Of a DNA stretch of 64,000 bases, positions 34,060 to 43,787 are shown piece after piece. Position numbers and translations under genes: made by a program. The stretch comes from Undibacterium cyanobacteriorum (GTDB lineage: Bacteria; Pseudomonadota; Gammaproteobacteria; Burkholderiales; Burkholderiaceae_D), in contig NZ_CP133720.1 of the NCBI RefSeq assembly GCF_031326225.1, forward strand, positions 620,001 through 684,000. The letters run 5' to 3'. Below the pieces are notes generated by a model. That model was not told the DNA's origin. It ran no database searches and saw only the letters and a list, made by a program, of their open reading frames with translations. Numbering within the stretch: the stretch's first letter is position 1; the number at the start of each line of letters is the position of its first letter.

Positions 34060-35264
34060 GAATTTTTCTCCGAAGTCTCAATCGACCCACTGTGATCGCT
34101 GGACGCTGTGGTGAAGCCTAACCATACCAAGCCTGCTAGCCCTGCGCAAAATGAGGCCAATAAGATCGCCATCTTCGATGCATTGATGAGCTCAGCTTGT
34201 CCATCGAAAGCTAAGTTGGTAATGAAGATCGACATCGTAAACCCAATACCGCCGAGCATGGCGGCACCAATCAAGTGACGCCATTGCAGTTCTGCAGGGA
34301 GGCGACAAATTTTTAAGGACACAGCAAGTAGACAGAATAGCGTGATGCCGAGCGGTTTCCCGAGCACCAAACCCGCCATGACGCCGATACTATTGACGCT
34401 ATTGAGTTGGGCGGCCCAATCGGGCCCAATCACGATCGCCGTGTTGGCTAAGGCGAAGATCGGTAAGATCATGAAAGCAACGGGTTTATGAAGAGAGTGT
34501 TCAAGGCGGTGTGACGGTGAGCTGCTGTCTTCGTCTTTTGCTGAATAAGGAATGGCAAAGGCAAGCATCACGCCAGCAATGGTGGCATGCACGCCAGATA
34601 GCAACATGCAGACCCACATGGCTGCGCCGCCAATCAGGTAAGGACTCAGAGCCATGATCCGCAAGCGTCGATTCAGATAAATAAGGATCAGCCAAATCGA
34701 CAATGCGCCGAGCAAGTAGTGCCAATGAAGTTGTTGGGTGTAGAACAGGGCAATGACGATAATGGCGCACAAATCATCGATTACCGCAAAGGCCACCACG
34801 AACACTTTTAACGCCGCCGGAATACGCGCACCGAGCAAGGCGAGTGCGCCAAGCGCAAAAGCGATATCGGTTGCCATCGGGATGCCTATCCCAGCTTGGC
34901 TGCTCGTCCCGTGATTGAAAGCAAAATGAATTCCGGCCGGGACGATGGTGCCACCGAGGGCGGCCACGATCGGTAACAAAGCATTCTTAAAATTCGACAA
35001 TTCGCCGCTATACAATTCGCGTTCAAGCTCTAGCCCAATCAGCAGGAAGAAGATCGCCATGAGGCCATCGTTGATCCAAAGTTCAAGACTCAGACCGCCG
35101 AGTGAGACATGCCAACTCGCGAGGTATTGCGGTCCTAGGGCTGAATTCGCGATCACTAAAGAAACGGCGGTACAGAAAAGTAAGACGATGCCGGCACTCT
35201 TTTCTGATTGAACGAAACGCTCAAAGCTCAATGTGACTGCGCGCGCCAGATGGGTGGGCTTCAT
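34056..35264 (-). CDS. nhaA: Na+/H+ antiporter NhaA
   Basis: This integral inner-membrane antiporter exports Na+ (or Li+) in exchange for about two protons, important for salt and alkaline-pH tolerance. It has 402 residues and about 12 helices. The transport residues fall at the same positions as in E. coli: Asp133 (ATDIAFALG) and Asp163-Asp164 (VIDDLCAI). It follows a VanZ-like gene by 14 bases and is coupled to the esterase. Regulation by an adjacent nhaR is absent. Confidence 0.97.
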   Translation of the reverse strand: MKPTHLARAVTLSFERFVQSEKSAGIVLLFCTAVSLVIANSALGPQYLASWHVSLGGLSLELWINDGLMAIFFLLIGLELERELYSGELSNFKNALLPIVAALGGTIVPAGIHFAFNHGTSSQAGIGIPMATDIAFALGALALLGARIPAALKVFVVAFAVIDDLCAIIVIALFYTQQLHWHYLLGALSIWLILIYLNRRLRIMALSPYLIGGAAMWVCMLLSGVHATIAGVMLAFAIPYSAKDEDSSSPSHRLEHSLHKPVAFMILPIFALANTAIVIGPDWAAQLNSVNSIGVMAGLVLGKPLGITLFCLLAVSLKICRLPAELQWRHLIGAAMLGGIGFTMSIFITNLAFDGQAELINASKMAILLASFCAGLAGLVWLGFTTASSDHSGSIETSEKNS

Positions 35265-35278
35265 GGTGTTTTAATCTT

Positions 35279-36403
35279 TCAATGTTTGCGCGATTTGGGT
35301 AAAGGTTTGCCAAGATACCAGAGTGCGGCGAAGGGCCACATGATTGCCAAGAATTGCGCCGCGCCGTAGAAGTTCAACATTTTTCCTTGTGCCATGGTTT
35401 GCATGGTGCTCAAGAAATAGGGATTGCTTGGGATCAGATTGACCAGAATGAGGCTAATTAGCAAGAGCATTGCTGCCAATCCTTTTTGCGCAGGGATGGG
35501 CGCAAATGAAAAACCGTAAAGTATCAAAATACCGACCACCAAACCACCCTGTGCTCCGGGCGTGAGCCAGAGGAAGGCATTATCGGGACCAAACATCAGA
35601 GCGCATGCTAATGCCTTGATGGCCAGCCCACTGATTAACAGTAAGCTCGATAATCGGAATTTTGGTGCATGCCGGTGGAGTAAAGACAAACCCAGCAGCA
35701 CAGCGCCTGCACAACCGCAAGCGGTGATAATCGTCTCGGAGATCAAATAATTCTCAGCACTCAGATTCATTTGATGTTGCAGCCACTGATCTAAACCAAG
35801 TTCTAAGCCAAGACCTGTATCGAGCCATTGTGCGATCATTGTGGAGACTTGGCCATGTCCAAATAAAAAAGCTTGCGGGTAGATTTGTGCCAGTGGCCAT
35901 AAAGAGAGAATGACTATTTCTCTTGATGATTCGCGCCATAGCCAGCGTTTGCGCAGATCGTTGAGGCGATTACTACCCAAGACGATGGGCGCGCACAGCG
36001 TGCCGATGAGGGCGCCCAATAGCGCACCTATACCATTCGTCAAGAGGTCTAACACAGACGTCACACGGTTCGGTAAGAAGAATTGCAGACTCTCCATCAG
36101 CCAACTCATGGCAACACCACCAAAGATGGCAAGCGCGATGCTGCTGACCCGTGAGAGCCTCGGATAAATAGAAAATATGATTAAGATTCCGAATGGGATG
36201 TAACCCAAGATGTTGACCAAGATATCAAAGCGGATCAAGTAATGGGGCCATTGCTTAATTTGGTCGAGGTAGGTGCTGAGCGTGTCGAATTGCCAGCCTG
36301 CGAAAGGATAGAGGCTCGCGTACACAATCAAGATCGTGTACGCAACCAAACACGCCCTTGAGAAAGGCGATGCAGATGGGACGGGGCGAGCGACCTCAGA
36401 CAT
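35279..36403 (-). CDS. VanZ-family membrane protein
   Basis: This is a polytopic membrane protein of 374 residues with about nine helices. The N-terminal half carries the VanZ hallmark: YASLYPFAGW, then DILVNILGYIPFGILI and WLMESLQFFLPNRVTSVLDLLTNGIGALLG. VanZ itself gives low teicoplanin resistance, but most members have unknown function in the envelope. The C-terminal half is extra hydrophobic sequence. It lies 41 bases after the lipoprotein of the Mla-type cluster. Confidence 0.9.
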   Translation of the reverse strand: MSEVARPVPSASPFSRACLVAYTILIVYASLYPFAGWQFDTLSTYLDQIKQWPHYLIRFDILVNILGYIPFGILIIFSIYPRLSRVSSIALAIFGGVAMSWLMESLQFFLPNRVTSVLDLLTNGIGALLGALIGTLCAPIVLGSNRLNDLRKRWLWRESSREIVILSLWPLAQIYPQAFLFGHGQVSTMIAQWLDTGLGLELGLDQWLQHQMNLSAENYLISETIITACGCAGAVLLGLSLLHRHAPKFRLSSLLLISGLAIKALACALMFGPDNAFLWLTPGAQGGLVVGILILYGFSFAPIPAQKGLAAMLLLISLILVNLIPSNPYFLSTMQTMAQGKMLNFYGAAQFLAIMWPFAALWYLGKPLPKSRKH

Positions 36404-36444
36404 AACTAAAGAAGGACAAATAATGACGCATATGATACATGTGT

Positions 36445-37131
36445 CTAAGGCTGCTTAATGGAGACCAATTGTTTCTGTAGCCAGTCGATTAATTGAGCAT
36501 TAAGTTGTGCATTGGCTTGCAGCATGGCACGTGCACCACCTTTCGCATCCGCGCTGCTGGCAGGCGCTTGCGCTTGGAAATTGCGTTGAGCGAGGAGTTG
36601 ATTCTTGTAGACCAAGCTGGCCCGCATTTGCAACACAGCTTGGCTACGTTGAACCTCGGAAAAGTGCTGGGCGAACTCGAGTAGTTCAATTCTTAGTTGA
36701 GGTAAGTCACGCACCCCTTCGTTGGTATTGATCACCTGACCGCCGTCGGAGTTGATGGCTTGCTTAAGGCTTTGCGCGAAGAGTTGAGCGGGTGTTGCGC
36801 TCCAGCGGTTTTGGGCATACGCACGTAGTTCCAACGCATTGTCATAGTTGAGGCGGTACCACATGTTGTCGCTATCTAACTGCGACGGTACGGCAATATC
36901 AGCGAGTACGATTTTGTGACGGAGTAACTTGCCAACGGCCGAGTTTGCCTCGGATGCTTGGCTCGGAGCACCGAAGTCGTAGCGTTGTATAGTCGGTGCG
37001 CTGCTACAAGCGCTTACTGAGAAAATCAAACAAAAAAGAAAGACAAATTGAAGGTCTAAAAATCGTGGCAGGCGGCCAGATTTTGAGGGGCTGAGTATTG
37101 GGCTGAGTAATTGGCGGAGGTGCAAAATCAT
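36445..37131 (-). CDS. ABC-type transport auxiliary lipoprotein (PqiC/YmbA-like)
   Basis: This outer-membrane lipoprotein of 228 residues is encoded at the end of an Mla-type cluster. A hydrophobic segment ends in a lipobox SVSAC. The mature part starts with the family phrase APTIQRYDFG and has the conserved LADIAVPSQLDSDNMWYRL and DGGQVINT segments of the ABC transport auxiliary family. Such lipoproteins work with MCE proteins in moving lipids across the periplasm. I start at 37131, where AAAGGAAG lies 6 bases upstream; an ATG at 37158 is an alternative. Confidence 0.88.
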   Translation of the reverse strand: MILHLRQLLSPILSPSKSGRLPRFLDLQFVFLFCLIFSVSACSSAPTIQRYDFGAPSQASEANSAVGKLLRHKIVLADIAVPSQLDSDNMWYRLNYDNALELRAYAQNRWSATPAQLFAQSLKQAINSDGGQVINTNEGVRDLPQLRIELLEFAQHFSEVQRSQAVLQMRASLVYKNQLLAQRNFQAQAPASSADAKGGARAMLQANAQLNAQLIDWLQKQLVSIKQP

Positions 37132-37217
37132 GTGACTTCCTTTGTTAGCTTGTTTCATCTCTGGTCCGACTTGTTATGAGGATTTTATTCTTCTTATTTA
37201 CTTTATTATTTACGGAC

Positions 37218-38159
37218 TTATTTGTTACTGTTGGCGTTAAAGCCAGGCTCACCGGGACCAGGTGGCGTGGCTTTATTTCCAAACAAAATACTTTGCGGTT
37301 GATCATTTAGTTTTTCGCTCAGCCGGTTGATGTTGCGGAGGCTAGAACGTGCTTCCGTGCCCAAGCTCTGAATGGTCGGTAAGGTTTCCGTATTCATGGT
37401 TGTGCTGAGTTGTTCAACTGATCGTGTGAGACGTTCCAAACTACCGTTCTCACCTTGCATTCCGACGATCAGACGATTGAGATTGGTACTGGTGTTCTTG
37501 GCATTTTCAGAAAACTGCTTGAAGGCTTGCAGGCTCTCTTGGGCGCGATTGACGGTTTGCGGCAGCGTATTGATGACTGGTTCCAATTGTGCTGGCAGTT
37601 TTTCGAAAGCCGCTGCTGTTTTGCCAATCTGCTCGACCGTATTCGTCAACGACTGTCGATTTTTTTGGTCGAGTAAAAGATTGAGTCTTTCAGTGATTTG
37701 CTCTGTTTGTGCGAGGATCGCCATGCCACGTTTTTCAATGTCTTGCATCAAGCCAGGGCGTAAAGGGATGCGTGCTCCCAGAGGCGAATCGGCGACTACC
37801 GCAATTGGTTTGCTGCCGTCATCATCGAGTTCGATGTAGGCAATCCCTGTCACGCCTTGATATCCGAGAGTGGCGTAAGTGGACTGCGTAATCGGCGTGT
37901 CGGACACGATGTCGAGACTGATAATCAATTGACCTGGGTGTTTGGGATCAAAATCAACATCGGTGACTTTGCCGACTTTGATGCCCTTATAGCGAACAGC
38001 AGCTTGAACATTCAATCCAGATACTTTGAGTGCCGTGGTGATGACATAGGGCGTTTTCTTAATTTCATCTTTGCCTAGCCACATGCCGAGTACAACGGCC
38101 AGGCTCAGCAGTAGAATCGAAAATACTCCGGCAATCAGTGCATGTGATTTACTTTCCAT
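37218..38159 (-). CDS. MlaD-family MCE-domain protein
   Basis: This is a periplasmic lipid-binding subunit of an MCE-type ABC transporter, 313 residues, anchored by one N-terminal helix (about 8 to 28). The MCE domain follows (about 40 to 115), with the typical VRYKGIKVGKVTDVDF. The rest is a long helical, Gln/Asn-rich region (about 150 to 290) that in related proteins forms a needle-like bundle. It overlaps the end of the ATPase gene by 11 bases. Confidence 0.92.
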   Translation of the reverse strand: MESKSHALIAGVFSILLLSLAVVLGMWLGKDEIKKTPYVITTALKVSGLNVQAAVRYKGIKVGKVTDVDFDPKHPGQLIISLDIVSDTPITQSTYATLGYQGVTGIAYIELDDDGSKPIAVVADSPLGARIPLRPGLMQDIEKRGMAILAQTEQITERLNLLLDQKNRQSLTNTVEQIGKTAAAFEKLPAQLEPVINTLPQTVNRAQESLQAFKQFSENAKNTSTNLNRLIVGMQGENGSLERLTRSVEQLSTTMNTETLPTIQSLGTEARSSLRNINRLSEKLNDQPQSILFGNKATPPGPGEPGFNANSNK

Positions 38160-38970
38160 GAATGACTCCTTGCGAGGAAAGATTGTGTGAGGCGCTGCGG
38201 TTCGGCAGTGCTGCCATCGCGCGTAGACCGCGCTCGCCTCGGAAATAGGTTTCTATAAAAGGATGCTGTACTTGCGCCACGCGTTCTGGCGTATCAATCG
38301 CAATGAAATGTTTGTCTGCGATCACACCAATGCGGGACGACAGCGCAAACAGTGTGTCGAGATCATGCGTCACCATCACGACGGTTAAATGAAGTTCTTG
38401 ATGTAAGGACCGAATTAACTCGACAAAACTTTCGGAACTATCGGGGTCCAGTCCCGCCGTTGGTTCATCGAGAAAAAGTAATTCTGGATCGAGCGCAATG
38501 GCGCGCGCAAGGGCAACCCGCTTGATCATGCCACCAGATAAATCCGACGGCATTTTTTTTGCGTGTTCGAAGGCAATGCCAGCCATATGTAATTTGAGAT
38601 AGGCGAGTTCTTCAATCAGCTGGGGCGCAAGCGTGCCAAGTTCTCGGAGCGGTTGCATGACATTTTCGAGCACAGTCAAAGCTGAATACAGTGCACCATG
38701 CTGAAAGAGCATGCCGGAGCGCCGCCGTAAGTGCTCGAGGTTGTGTTCTTTGGGATCGTGAATATCTTCGCCAAAGACGCGTATCACGCCTTGCTTAGGA
38801 AGTTCAAGCCCCAACATTTGTCGCATCAACACCGTCTTGCCGGAACCAGAGCCACCAACGATGGAGAAAATTTCACCACGCATCACTTCGAGGGTGAGAT
38901 CCTCGTGAATCACCGTGCGACCGAATTGGCTGCGTAAGTGTTCGATGGAGATGATGGCTTCGTTCTGCAT
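38149..38970 (-). CDS. ABC transporter ATP-binding protein (MlaF-like)
   Basis: This is the cytoplasmic ATPase of an MCE-type lipid transporter, 273 residues. The Walker A motif is GGSGSGKT (39-46), the signature LSGGM (144-148), and Walker B LLFLDEP (164-170). The unusual signature ending in M, shared with MlaF-type ATPases, and RVALARAIALDPELLF support the assignment. It is cotranscribed with the MCE subunit and the permease. Confidence 0.95.
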   Translation of the reverse strand: MQNEAIISIEHLRSQFGRTVIHEDLTLEVMRGEIFSIVGGSGSGKTVLMRQMLGLELPKQGVIRVFGEDIHDPKEHNLEHLRRRSGMLFQHGALYSALTVLENVMQPLRELGTLAPQLIEELAYLKLHMAGIAFEHAKKMPSDLSGGMIKRVALARAIALDPELLFLDEPTAGLDPDSSESFVELIRSLHQELHLTVVMVTHDLDTLFALSSRIGVIADKHFIAIDTPERVAQVQHPFIETYFRGERGLRAMAALPNRSASHNLSSQGVIHGK

Positions 38971-39021
38971 AGTGGCGTGGAGATCTTGGGCGTCAAAAAA
39001 TAGTAGTCGATATAAAAAGCA

Positions 39022-40146
39022 TCAATAAGGGATTTTGCTAAACACGATGGCGAACAGGGCGTCAGCAATAATGACGCTGGTGATCGAGACCACTACAGAA
39101 CTGGTGGTGCCCTGTCCCAGACTTTCGGTATTTGGTTTGATGCGTAGGCCGTAGTGGCAAGCGATGATGGCTATTAGAATGCCGAACACTACGCCTTTTC
39201 CTAATCCTATCCAAAAATTGGCGAGACTGACCGCGTCTGGGAGCTTATGTAGGAAAAAGCCGGGTGGCATGTCGAGTATCCATTGCGCCGATAGTGCTCC
39301 TCCCGTGAGCGCCATGATATCGGTCCAAACCACGATGAGTGGCATGGTTAAGGCAAGGGCCAATACTTTGGGCATGATCAAGCGAAATCCGACAGGGATA
39401 CCCATGACCCGCATCGCATCGAGTTCTTCGGTGACTTTCATGACGCCGAGTTGCGCCGTGATGGCAGAACCAGAACGTCCGGCAATTAAGATGGCCGCCA
39501 GCATCGGACCAAGTTCACGGATGATGGCGACGCCGAGTAGATTGACGATAAATAAATCACCGCCGTAGTTCTTTAGTTGCTGACCCGATAAATACGACAA
39601 GACGATACCAATCAGAAATCCCACCAGTGCCGTGATGGCTAAAGCTAGGTAACCCGTGCGGTAGACATTGGCAGAGATTTCCTTCCACGGTCCGCGCGAA
39701 GGGTGGCGTATGAACCGTGCAAGGTCCAGCACAAACTGGCCGAGAAGTTGAGTAATGCCAATCGCGTGTAATACAAAATTCAGAGAGAGCTGGCCCAACT
39801 TCCCAAATGGCAGGCTCGGTATCTTTTGAGAAATGGGGTGACTCAGTTGTACAACTTCTTCTAGCCTTTGAAACAGAGCAAGGTGTTGCTCTTGCAGGTT
39901 TATTCTGCGAGGACGTTGTTTGCCCCAAGTCTGCCAAAGGAGTTGCGCACCAATATAATCGAGCGCGCCGATTTGGCTGAGATCCCACGTTAAGTCATCT
40001 GGCTTTTCGAGTAGGCTAAGTTGTGTTTGCAGATGGTTGGCAATCGATGAGTCAGATAAAAGATCGGCGAGCCACGCACCACTGACGATGATGGTGTGTG
40101 GCGAATCGGCTGGAATATCGATGCTGGGTGGGCGCTTGCGTTGCAT
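39022..40146 (-). CDS. MlaE-family permease fused to an N-terminal STAS domain
   Basis: This is an inner-membrane permease of 374 residues. Residues 1 to about 110 form a STAS/MlaB-like domain (TWDLSQIGALDYIGAQLLWQTW). The rest is the MlaE domain with GPMLAAILIAGRSGSAITAQLGVMKVTEELDAM, the hallmark of the family. Fusion replaces the separate MlaB protein of the E. coli Mla system. The start is at 40146; a TTG at 40182 is the only earlier start and neither has a clear ribosome binding site. It is the first gene of the MCE cluster. Confidence 0.93.
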   Translation of the reverse strand: MQRKRPPSIDIPADSPHTIIVSGAWLADLLSDSSIANHLQTQLSLLEKPDDLTWDLSQIGALDYIGAQLLWQTWGKQRPRRINLQEQHLALFQRLEEVVQLSHPISQKIPSLPFGKLGQLSLNFVLHAIGITQLLGQFVLDLARFIRHPSRGPWKEISANVYRTGYLALAITALVGFLIGIVLSYLSGQQLKNYGGDLFIVNLLGVAIIRELGPMLAAILIAGRSGSAITAQLGVMKVTEELDAMRVMGIPVGFRLIMPKVLALALTMPLIVVWTDIMALTGGALSAQWILDMPPGFFLHKLPDAVSLANFWIGLGKGVVFGILIAIIACHYGLRIKPNTESLGQGTTSSVVVSITSVIIADALFAIVFSKIPY

Positions 40147-40233
40147 ATGCGTAGTGTAAAGGACAAGTTGCCCTAAGACCAAGAACCCCGCAGGCTTTTT
40201 TGTGGCGGCTCAAAGATGCGTTAATTCCAGGTT

Positions 40234-42087
40234 TTATTTGTCCTGCGGGAGCGGAGTGCCATTGTCGATGACTTCACGGCAGTCTCCTTTGAAGCTGGCG
40301 TTGTCATAGTCGCTCCAGCCGTAACTATCGACGTAGCGTTTGTGTCGGCTCAACTGCGCGCTGATAATGCTGCGCGATAGTTGTTCGCTCGGATAGCGGA
40401 TATCGGCCATATCTAACATCGTATGAAAGACATTTTCGGTTGAAAGTTTGGCATCTTTGTGTCGTTCGAGGGCTTCGACTTTTTGTGGAAAACGTTTGGC
40501 ATAGTCGTCCGAGTACCACATGAAAGCGGGAATGTGAAATTCGTACTGTGTGTTGTGCCCATGGAAGGCGAGATTGCAGCTGCCGTCATAGATGGTCTGC
40601 CCATGATCCGCGACGTAAAACAATGCTGGAGAGGCTTGTGTTTTGCTGAGTTGATCGAGCACCCGTGCCAGAAACCAATCGGTGTATAGGATAGAGTTGT
40701 CGTAGCTATTGCTGATTAGCTCTTTGTTCTTAAGATTGGTATAGGCCGGATTGGCGATGCCATACAAGGATGGCGTCCATTTGTTGTAAATCGCTGGATG
40801 GCGATGGCTATAGTTCCAATGATTGCCCAGCGTATGCAGCACGATGAGCTTATGTGGTGCTGGATCGTCGAGTGCTGCTTGGAGAGGCTGCAGAAGCACT
40901 TGGTCGTAGCTTGAGGTATTCGTGAACCCGCCAAAATTGAGAAATTGGGTATGGTCGGCTTCCTTCGCAATCACCGAGGTCGGCGTGTCAAATTGACCGA
41001 AACTCATCTGATTTGAAATCCAGTAGGTCTTGAAATGGGCTTCTTTGAATGCGCTCACCAGTGATTTTTCGTAGAAGCCCGGCTTCAAACTTTGTAGAGC
41101 AGTCTTGCGAGTGGTGATGATGGGAACTGAGAGTCGAGTCGCGGCAACGGGACTGATCATGTCACTGAAGCTGACGAGGTTGTCCTGTTGGCGCAAATAG
41201 GGTGTGGTGTCACGCTGGTAGCCATTGAGACTCCAACGATCGTAACGTGAGGATTCACCGATGACGAGAACCAGAGTCAAAGCGGGGAAGTTGCCATCAT
41301 TGGCTTGCGCCGAAAAACGGAAGTCACGATTCTTTTCGCTTAAGGTCGCTAAATATTGGCGCTCATTGATAAAGTCATAGGTTCTCGCGAGAATACCCAA
41401 TGGCCAACTACGATTAAAGCTGTCCTCGTCATATAAGATCGAAGCCCATGCGGGTAAAGGCTCGTGTTGATCGGCCCAATTCATCAATTGAGACCATGAT
41501 CGCACATGGATTAATTGCGGTGTTGAATTGGATGCTGCGACTTCTGTGTCGTCCGTACTCGCCTCCACACTGCTCGAAGCGAGACCAAAATATTGACCAA
41601 GCAGCCAAGGGCCAACGCAAATCGCGAGAAGTGCTAAGACCCACCAACGTGAGACATGACGCCAAGCGAGCTCCGAGGAACTCCAAGCTGAGCGTAGCAA
41701 GCTACCCCACCAAGCCGCAATGAAAATGATAATGACTAGTAGAAGCCATGCTTTATTGCCGAGAAATTCAATTGCCTCGCCCGGACTGGTTTCGGTAATG
41801 ATTCCCAAGTGATGACTTGAGATGCTTTGTTGAAAATAAAGTCGCAAGTATATTTCGATAGGAGCGGCGAGAAATGCAGGGATCAAGGCAAAATGGAGCC
41901 ACCGAGGGCTTTTGAAGATCGCCCACAAAACCAGCCAACTGAGTAGTTCATAAGCGAGGATGCGCCACGGATGCACCAAATCCTTGCCTTGCCACCACGT
42001 CATGAGAGGGATGCAACTGAGGCACACATAGCTCACCAACAAGTAAATGCGATTTAGGCTGGAGGTGGAGAATTTGGTTCGGAACAT
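40234..42087 (-). CDS. Phosphoethanolamine transferase-like membrane sulfatase-fold enzyme
   Basis: This is a membrane enzyme of 617 residues. About five helices occupy the first 190 residues, followed by a periplasmic alkaline-phosphatase/sulfatase-fold domain. The metal and substrate residues are seen at LVIGESSRYDRWSLNGY, a likely nucleophile Thr in VAATRLSVP, and VADHGQTIYDG with HGHNTQYEFHIP. These are typical of EptA/CptA/OpgE enzymes that put phosphoethanolamine on lipid A, core sugar or glucans. The target cannot be chosen from sequence. The gene lies alone between the MCE cluster and the ribosomal block. Confidence 0.88.
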   Translation of the reverse strand: MFRTKFSTSSLNRIYLLVSYVCLSCIPLMTWWQGKDLVHPWRILAYELLSWLVLWAIFKSPRWLHFALIPAFLAAPIEIYLRLYFQQSISSHHLGIITETSPGEAIEFLGNKAWLLLVIIIFIAAWWGSLLRSAWSSSELAWRHVSRWWVLALLAICVGPWLLGQYFGLASSSVEASTDDTEVAASNSTPQLIHVRSWSQLMNWADQHEPLPAWASILYDEDSFNRSWPLGILARTYDFINERQYLATLSEKNRDFRFSAQANDGNFPALTLVLVIGESSRYDRWSLNGYQRDTTPYLRQQDNLVSFSDMISPVAATRLSVPIITTRKTALQSLKPGFYEKSLVSAFKEAHFKTYWISNQMSFGQFDTPTSVIAKEADHTQFLNFGGFTNTSSYDQVLLQPLQAALDDPAPHKLIVLHTLGNHWNYSHRHPAIYNKWTPSLYGIANPAYTNLKNKELISNSYDNSILYTDWFLARVLDQLSKTQASPALFYVADHGQTIYDGSCNLAFHGHNTQYEFHIPAFMWYSDDYAKRFPQKVEALERHKDAKLSTENVFHTMLDMADIRYPSEQLSRSIISAQLSRHKRYVDSYGWSDYDNASFKGDCREVIDNGTPLPQDK

Positions 42088-42604
42088 TGAATGCGAAATG
42101 GGCGATTAGTTATGGGGGCAGTAGCTCTTGTGTCATCCCTGCCCGCAGTTTTTCGATATTTGAAATTGCCTTTTTGAGAATTATTGATTGCCGACTTTGA
42201 GACCATGTTGGTTATCAGGCAATATTCATGAAGTCTAGGCGCAATATACTTTCTTTTCTTGCCTGCGTGAATGGCCTTAACGTCAATAGCCTTCGGTCGC
42301 TGCTTATTTATTGAGCAATTTATCGCCGTCATTCCAGTTCAAAATGCAGTCTAAGTTGTTGTTTCCACTGATTTTCATTGACTTGCTGGATGTGGTAGGT
42401 GTACACTCGCGAGTTCTCGATTTTATATGGTTTGTTGTTGCGTCTTGTGTTTCTTGCTTGTACGCCGTGACAAATAATCGGGGTTTGCAGTGGAACGGCA
42501 GAGTTTATTTGTCGAATCATTGTGGATGATCATAAGATTTTTAAGTGCCCGGGCAACCGTTTCCGGGTTTGTGTTTAACGTTGTATTTTGTTGGATTAAA
42601 AACG
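42088..42604. other. Leader and promoter region of the ribosomal superoperon
   Basis: No gene is supported here. It must supply the promoter of the minus-strand transferase gene and of rpsL. A sigma-70-like promoter is listed at 42377-42406. The predicted rpsL leader of about 190 bases contains a GC-rich short hairpin (CCCGG and CCGGG at about 42548-42570) near the start codon. Confidence 0.5.
42377..42406 (+). promoter_or_regulatory. Candidate promoter of rpsL-rpsG-fusA-tuf
   Basis: TTGACT (42377-42382) and TACACT (42401-42406) are spaced by 18 bases. The -35 differs from consensus by one base and the -10 by two. Its position, 200 bases ahead of rpsL, gives a long leader such as ribosomal operons often have. 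Confidence 0.6.
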
Positions 42605-42988
42605 ATGCCAACCATCAATCAACTGATTCGCCAACCACGCGTTTCCGCAGTGGTTAAGAGCAAATCTCCGGCGCTGGAAAACAGCCCGCAAAAACGTGGC
42701 GTATGTACCCGCGTTTATACGACAACTCCAAAAAAGCCTAACTCGGCTTTGCGTAAAGTTGCAAAAGTACGCTTGACCAACGGTTTCGAAGTTATTTCGT
42801 ATATCGGCGGTGAAGGCCATAACTTGCAAGAACACAGCGTAGTTTTGATTCGCGGTGGTCGTGTAAAGGATTTGCCGGGTGTGCGTTATCACATGGTCCG
42901 CGGTGCTTTGGATACTCAAGGCGTTAAAGATCGTAAGCAAGCTCGTTCCAAATACGGTTCTAAGCGCGCTAAAGCTGTTAAGAAGTAA
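42605..42988 (+). CDS. rpsL: 30S ribosomal protein S12
   Basis: S12 sits at the decoding centre and checks codon-anticodon fit. The 127 residues start at [12 protein letters not shown], with an in-frame upstream ATG (42545) rejected. Lys43 ([10 protein letters not shown]) and Lys88 (GRVKDLPG) are wild type, so streptomycin sensitivity at these positions is expected. Asp89, the methylthiolated residue, is also present. It is the first gene of the str group. Confidence 0.98.
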   Translation: MPTINQLIRQPRVSAVVKSKSPALENSPQKRGVCTRVYTTTPKKPNSALRKVAKVRLTNGFEVISYIGGEGHNLQEHSVVLIRGGRVKDLPGVRYHMVRGALDTQGVKDRKQARSKYGSKRAKAVKK

Positions 42989-43172
42989 TCTCTTGGTGCA
43001 TTAAGTGCTAAGAGGTTCTTGTAACCTGCTTGTAAATTTAACTCAGTAAAATCTCCGTAATTCGGAAAGGTGTCGGTCTCGAATGAGCCGAGTAAGTGGT
43101 GGCTATGATGGCCTACCGCGAGCGCTGATAAATTGTTATTGGCCGCTCAACTGAAGATTGAAAGGAATTGAA

Positions 43173-43643
43173 ATGCCACGTCGTCGTGAGGTCCCGAAAC
43201 GGGACATTTTGCCGGATCCAAAGTTCGGTAATGTAGAAGTATCTAAGTTCGTAAACGTATTGATGTTGTCCGGTAAGAAGTCTGTTGCTGAAGGCATCAT
43301 CTACGGTGCGTTTGATCACATCCAAGAAAAAACTGGTAAAGATCCATTGGAAGTGTTCGCAACAGCTATTAACAATGCGAAACCATTGGTTGAAGTTAAG
43401 TCCCGCCGCGTTGGTGGTGCTAACTACCAAGTTCCTGTTGAAGTTCGCCCAGTTCGTCGTTTGGCTTTGTCCATGCGTTGGTTGCGCGAAGCTGCAAACA
43501 AGCGCAGCGAAAAATCCATGCCACAACGTTTGGCTGGTGAATTGTTGGAAGCCGCTGAAGGCCGTGGCGGTGCAATGAAGAAACGTGATGAAGTGCATCG
43601 TATGGCAGAAGCCAACAAGGCATTCTCTCACTTCCGTTTCTAA
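43173..43643 (+). CDS. rpsG: 30S ribosomal protein S7
   Basis: S7 nucleates assembly of the 30S head and lies at the E/P sites. It has 156 residues starting [11 protein letters not shown], with AAAGGAATTGAA ahead of the start. The 184-base space after rpsL is long; in E. coli the S12-S7 spacer is where S7 represses its own operon, so a similar control site may lie here. Confidence 0.98.
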   Translation: MPRRREVPKRDILPDPKFGNVEVSKFVNVLMLSGKKSVAEGIIYGAFDHIQEKTGKDPLEVFATAINNAKPLVEVKSRRVGGANYQVPVEVRPVRRLALSMRWLREAANKRSEKSMPQRLAGELLEAAEGRGGAMKKRDEVHRMAEANKAFSHFRF

Positions 43644-43672
43644 TAGTTACGTAAGAAAACAGCAAAGTGAGA

Positions 43673-43705
43673 AGCCATTGTTTGTGGTAATTGCAATGGC
43701 TTTTG
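43673..43705 (+). terminator. Terminator-like hairpin after rpsG
   Basis: AGCCATTG (43673-43680) and CAATGGCT (43694-43701) pair over 8 bases with a 13-base loop, followed by TTTTG. It is the first of two hairpins in the rpsG-fusA space and is probably a partial terminator or pause site, since fusA follows. Confidence 0.5.
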
Positions 43706-43722
43706 TCAGTATTTTGAATCAG

Positions 43723-43762
43723 ACCGGGCGTAATTTCTTCGAGAAAATTGCGCTCGGTTTTG
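43723..43762 (+). terminator. Second terminator-like hairpin before fusA
   Basis: ACCGGGCGTAATTT (43723-43736) and AAATTGCGCTCGGT (43745-43758) pair with two mismatches around an 8-base loop, followed by TTTG. It ends 26 bases before the fusA start and could set the ratio of ribosomal proteins to elongation factors. Confidence 0.55.
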
Positions 43763-43787
43763 TCCATTAAAAGATTTAGGATTAGCT

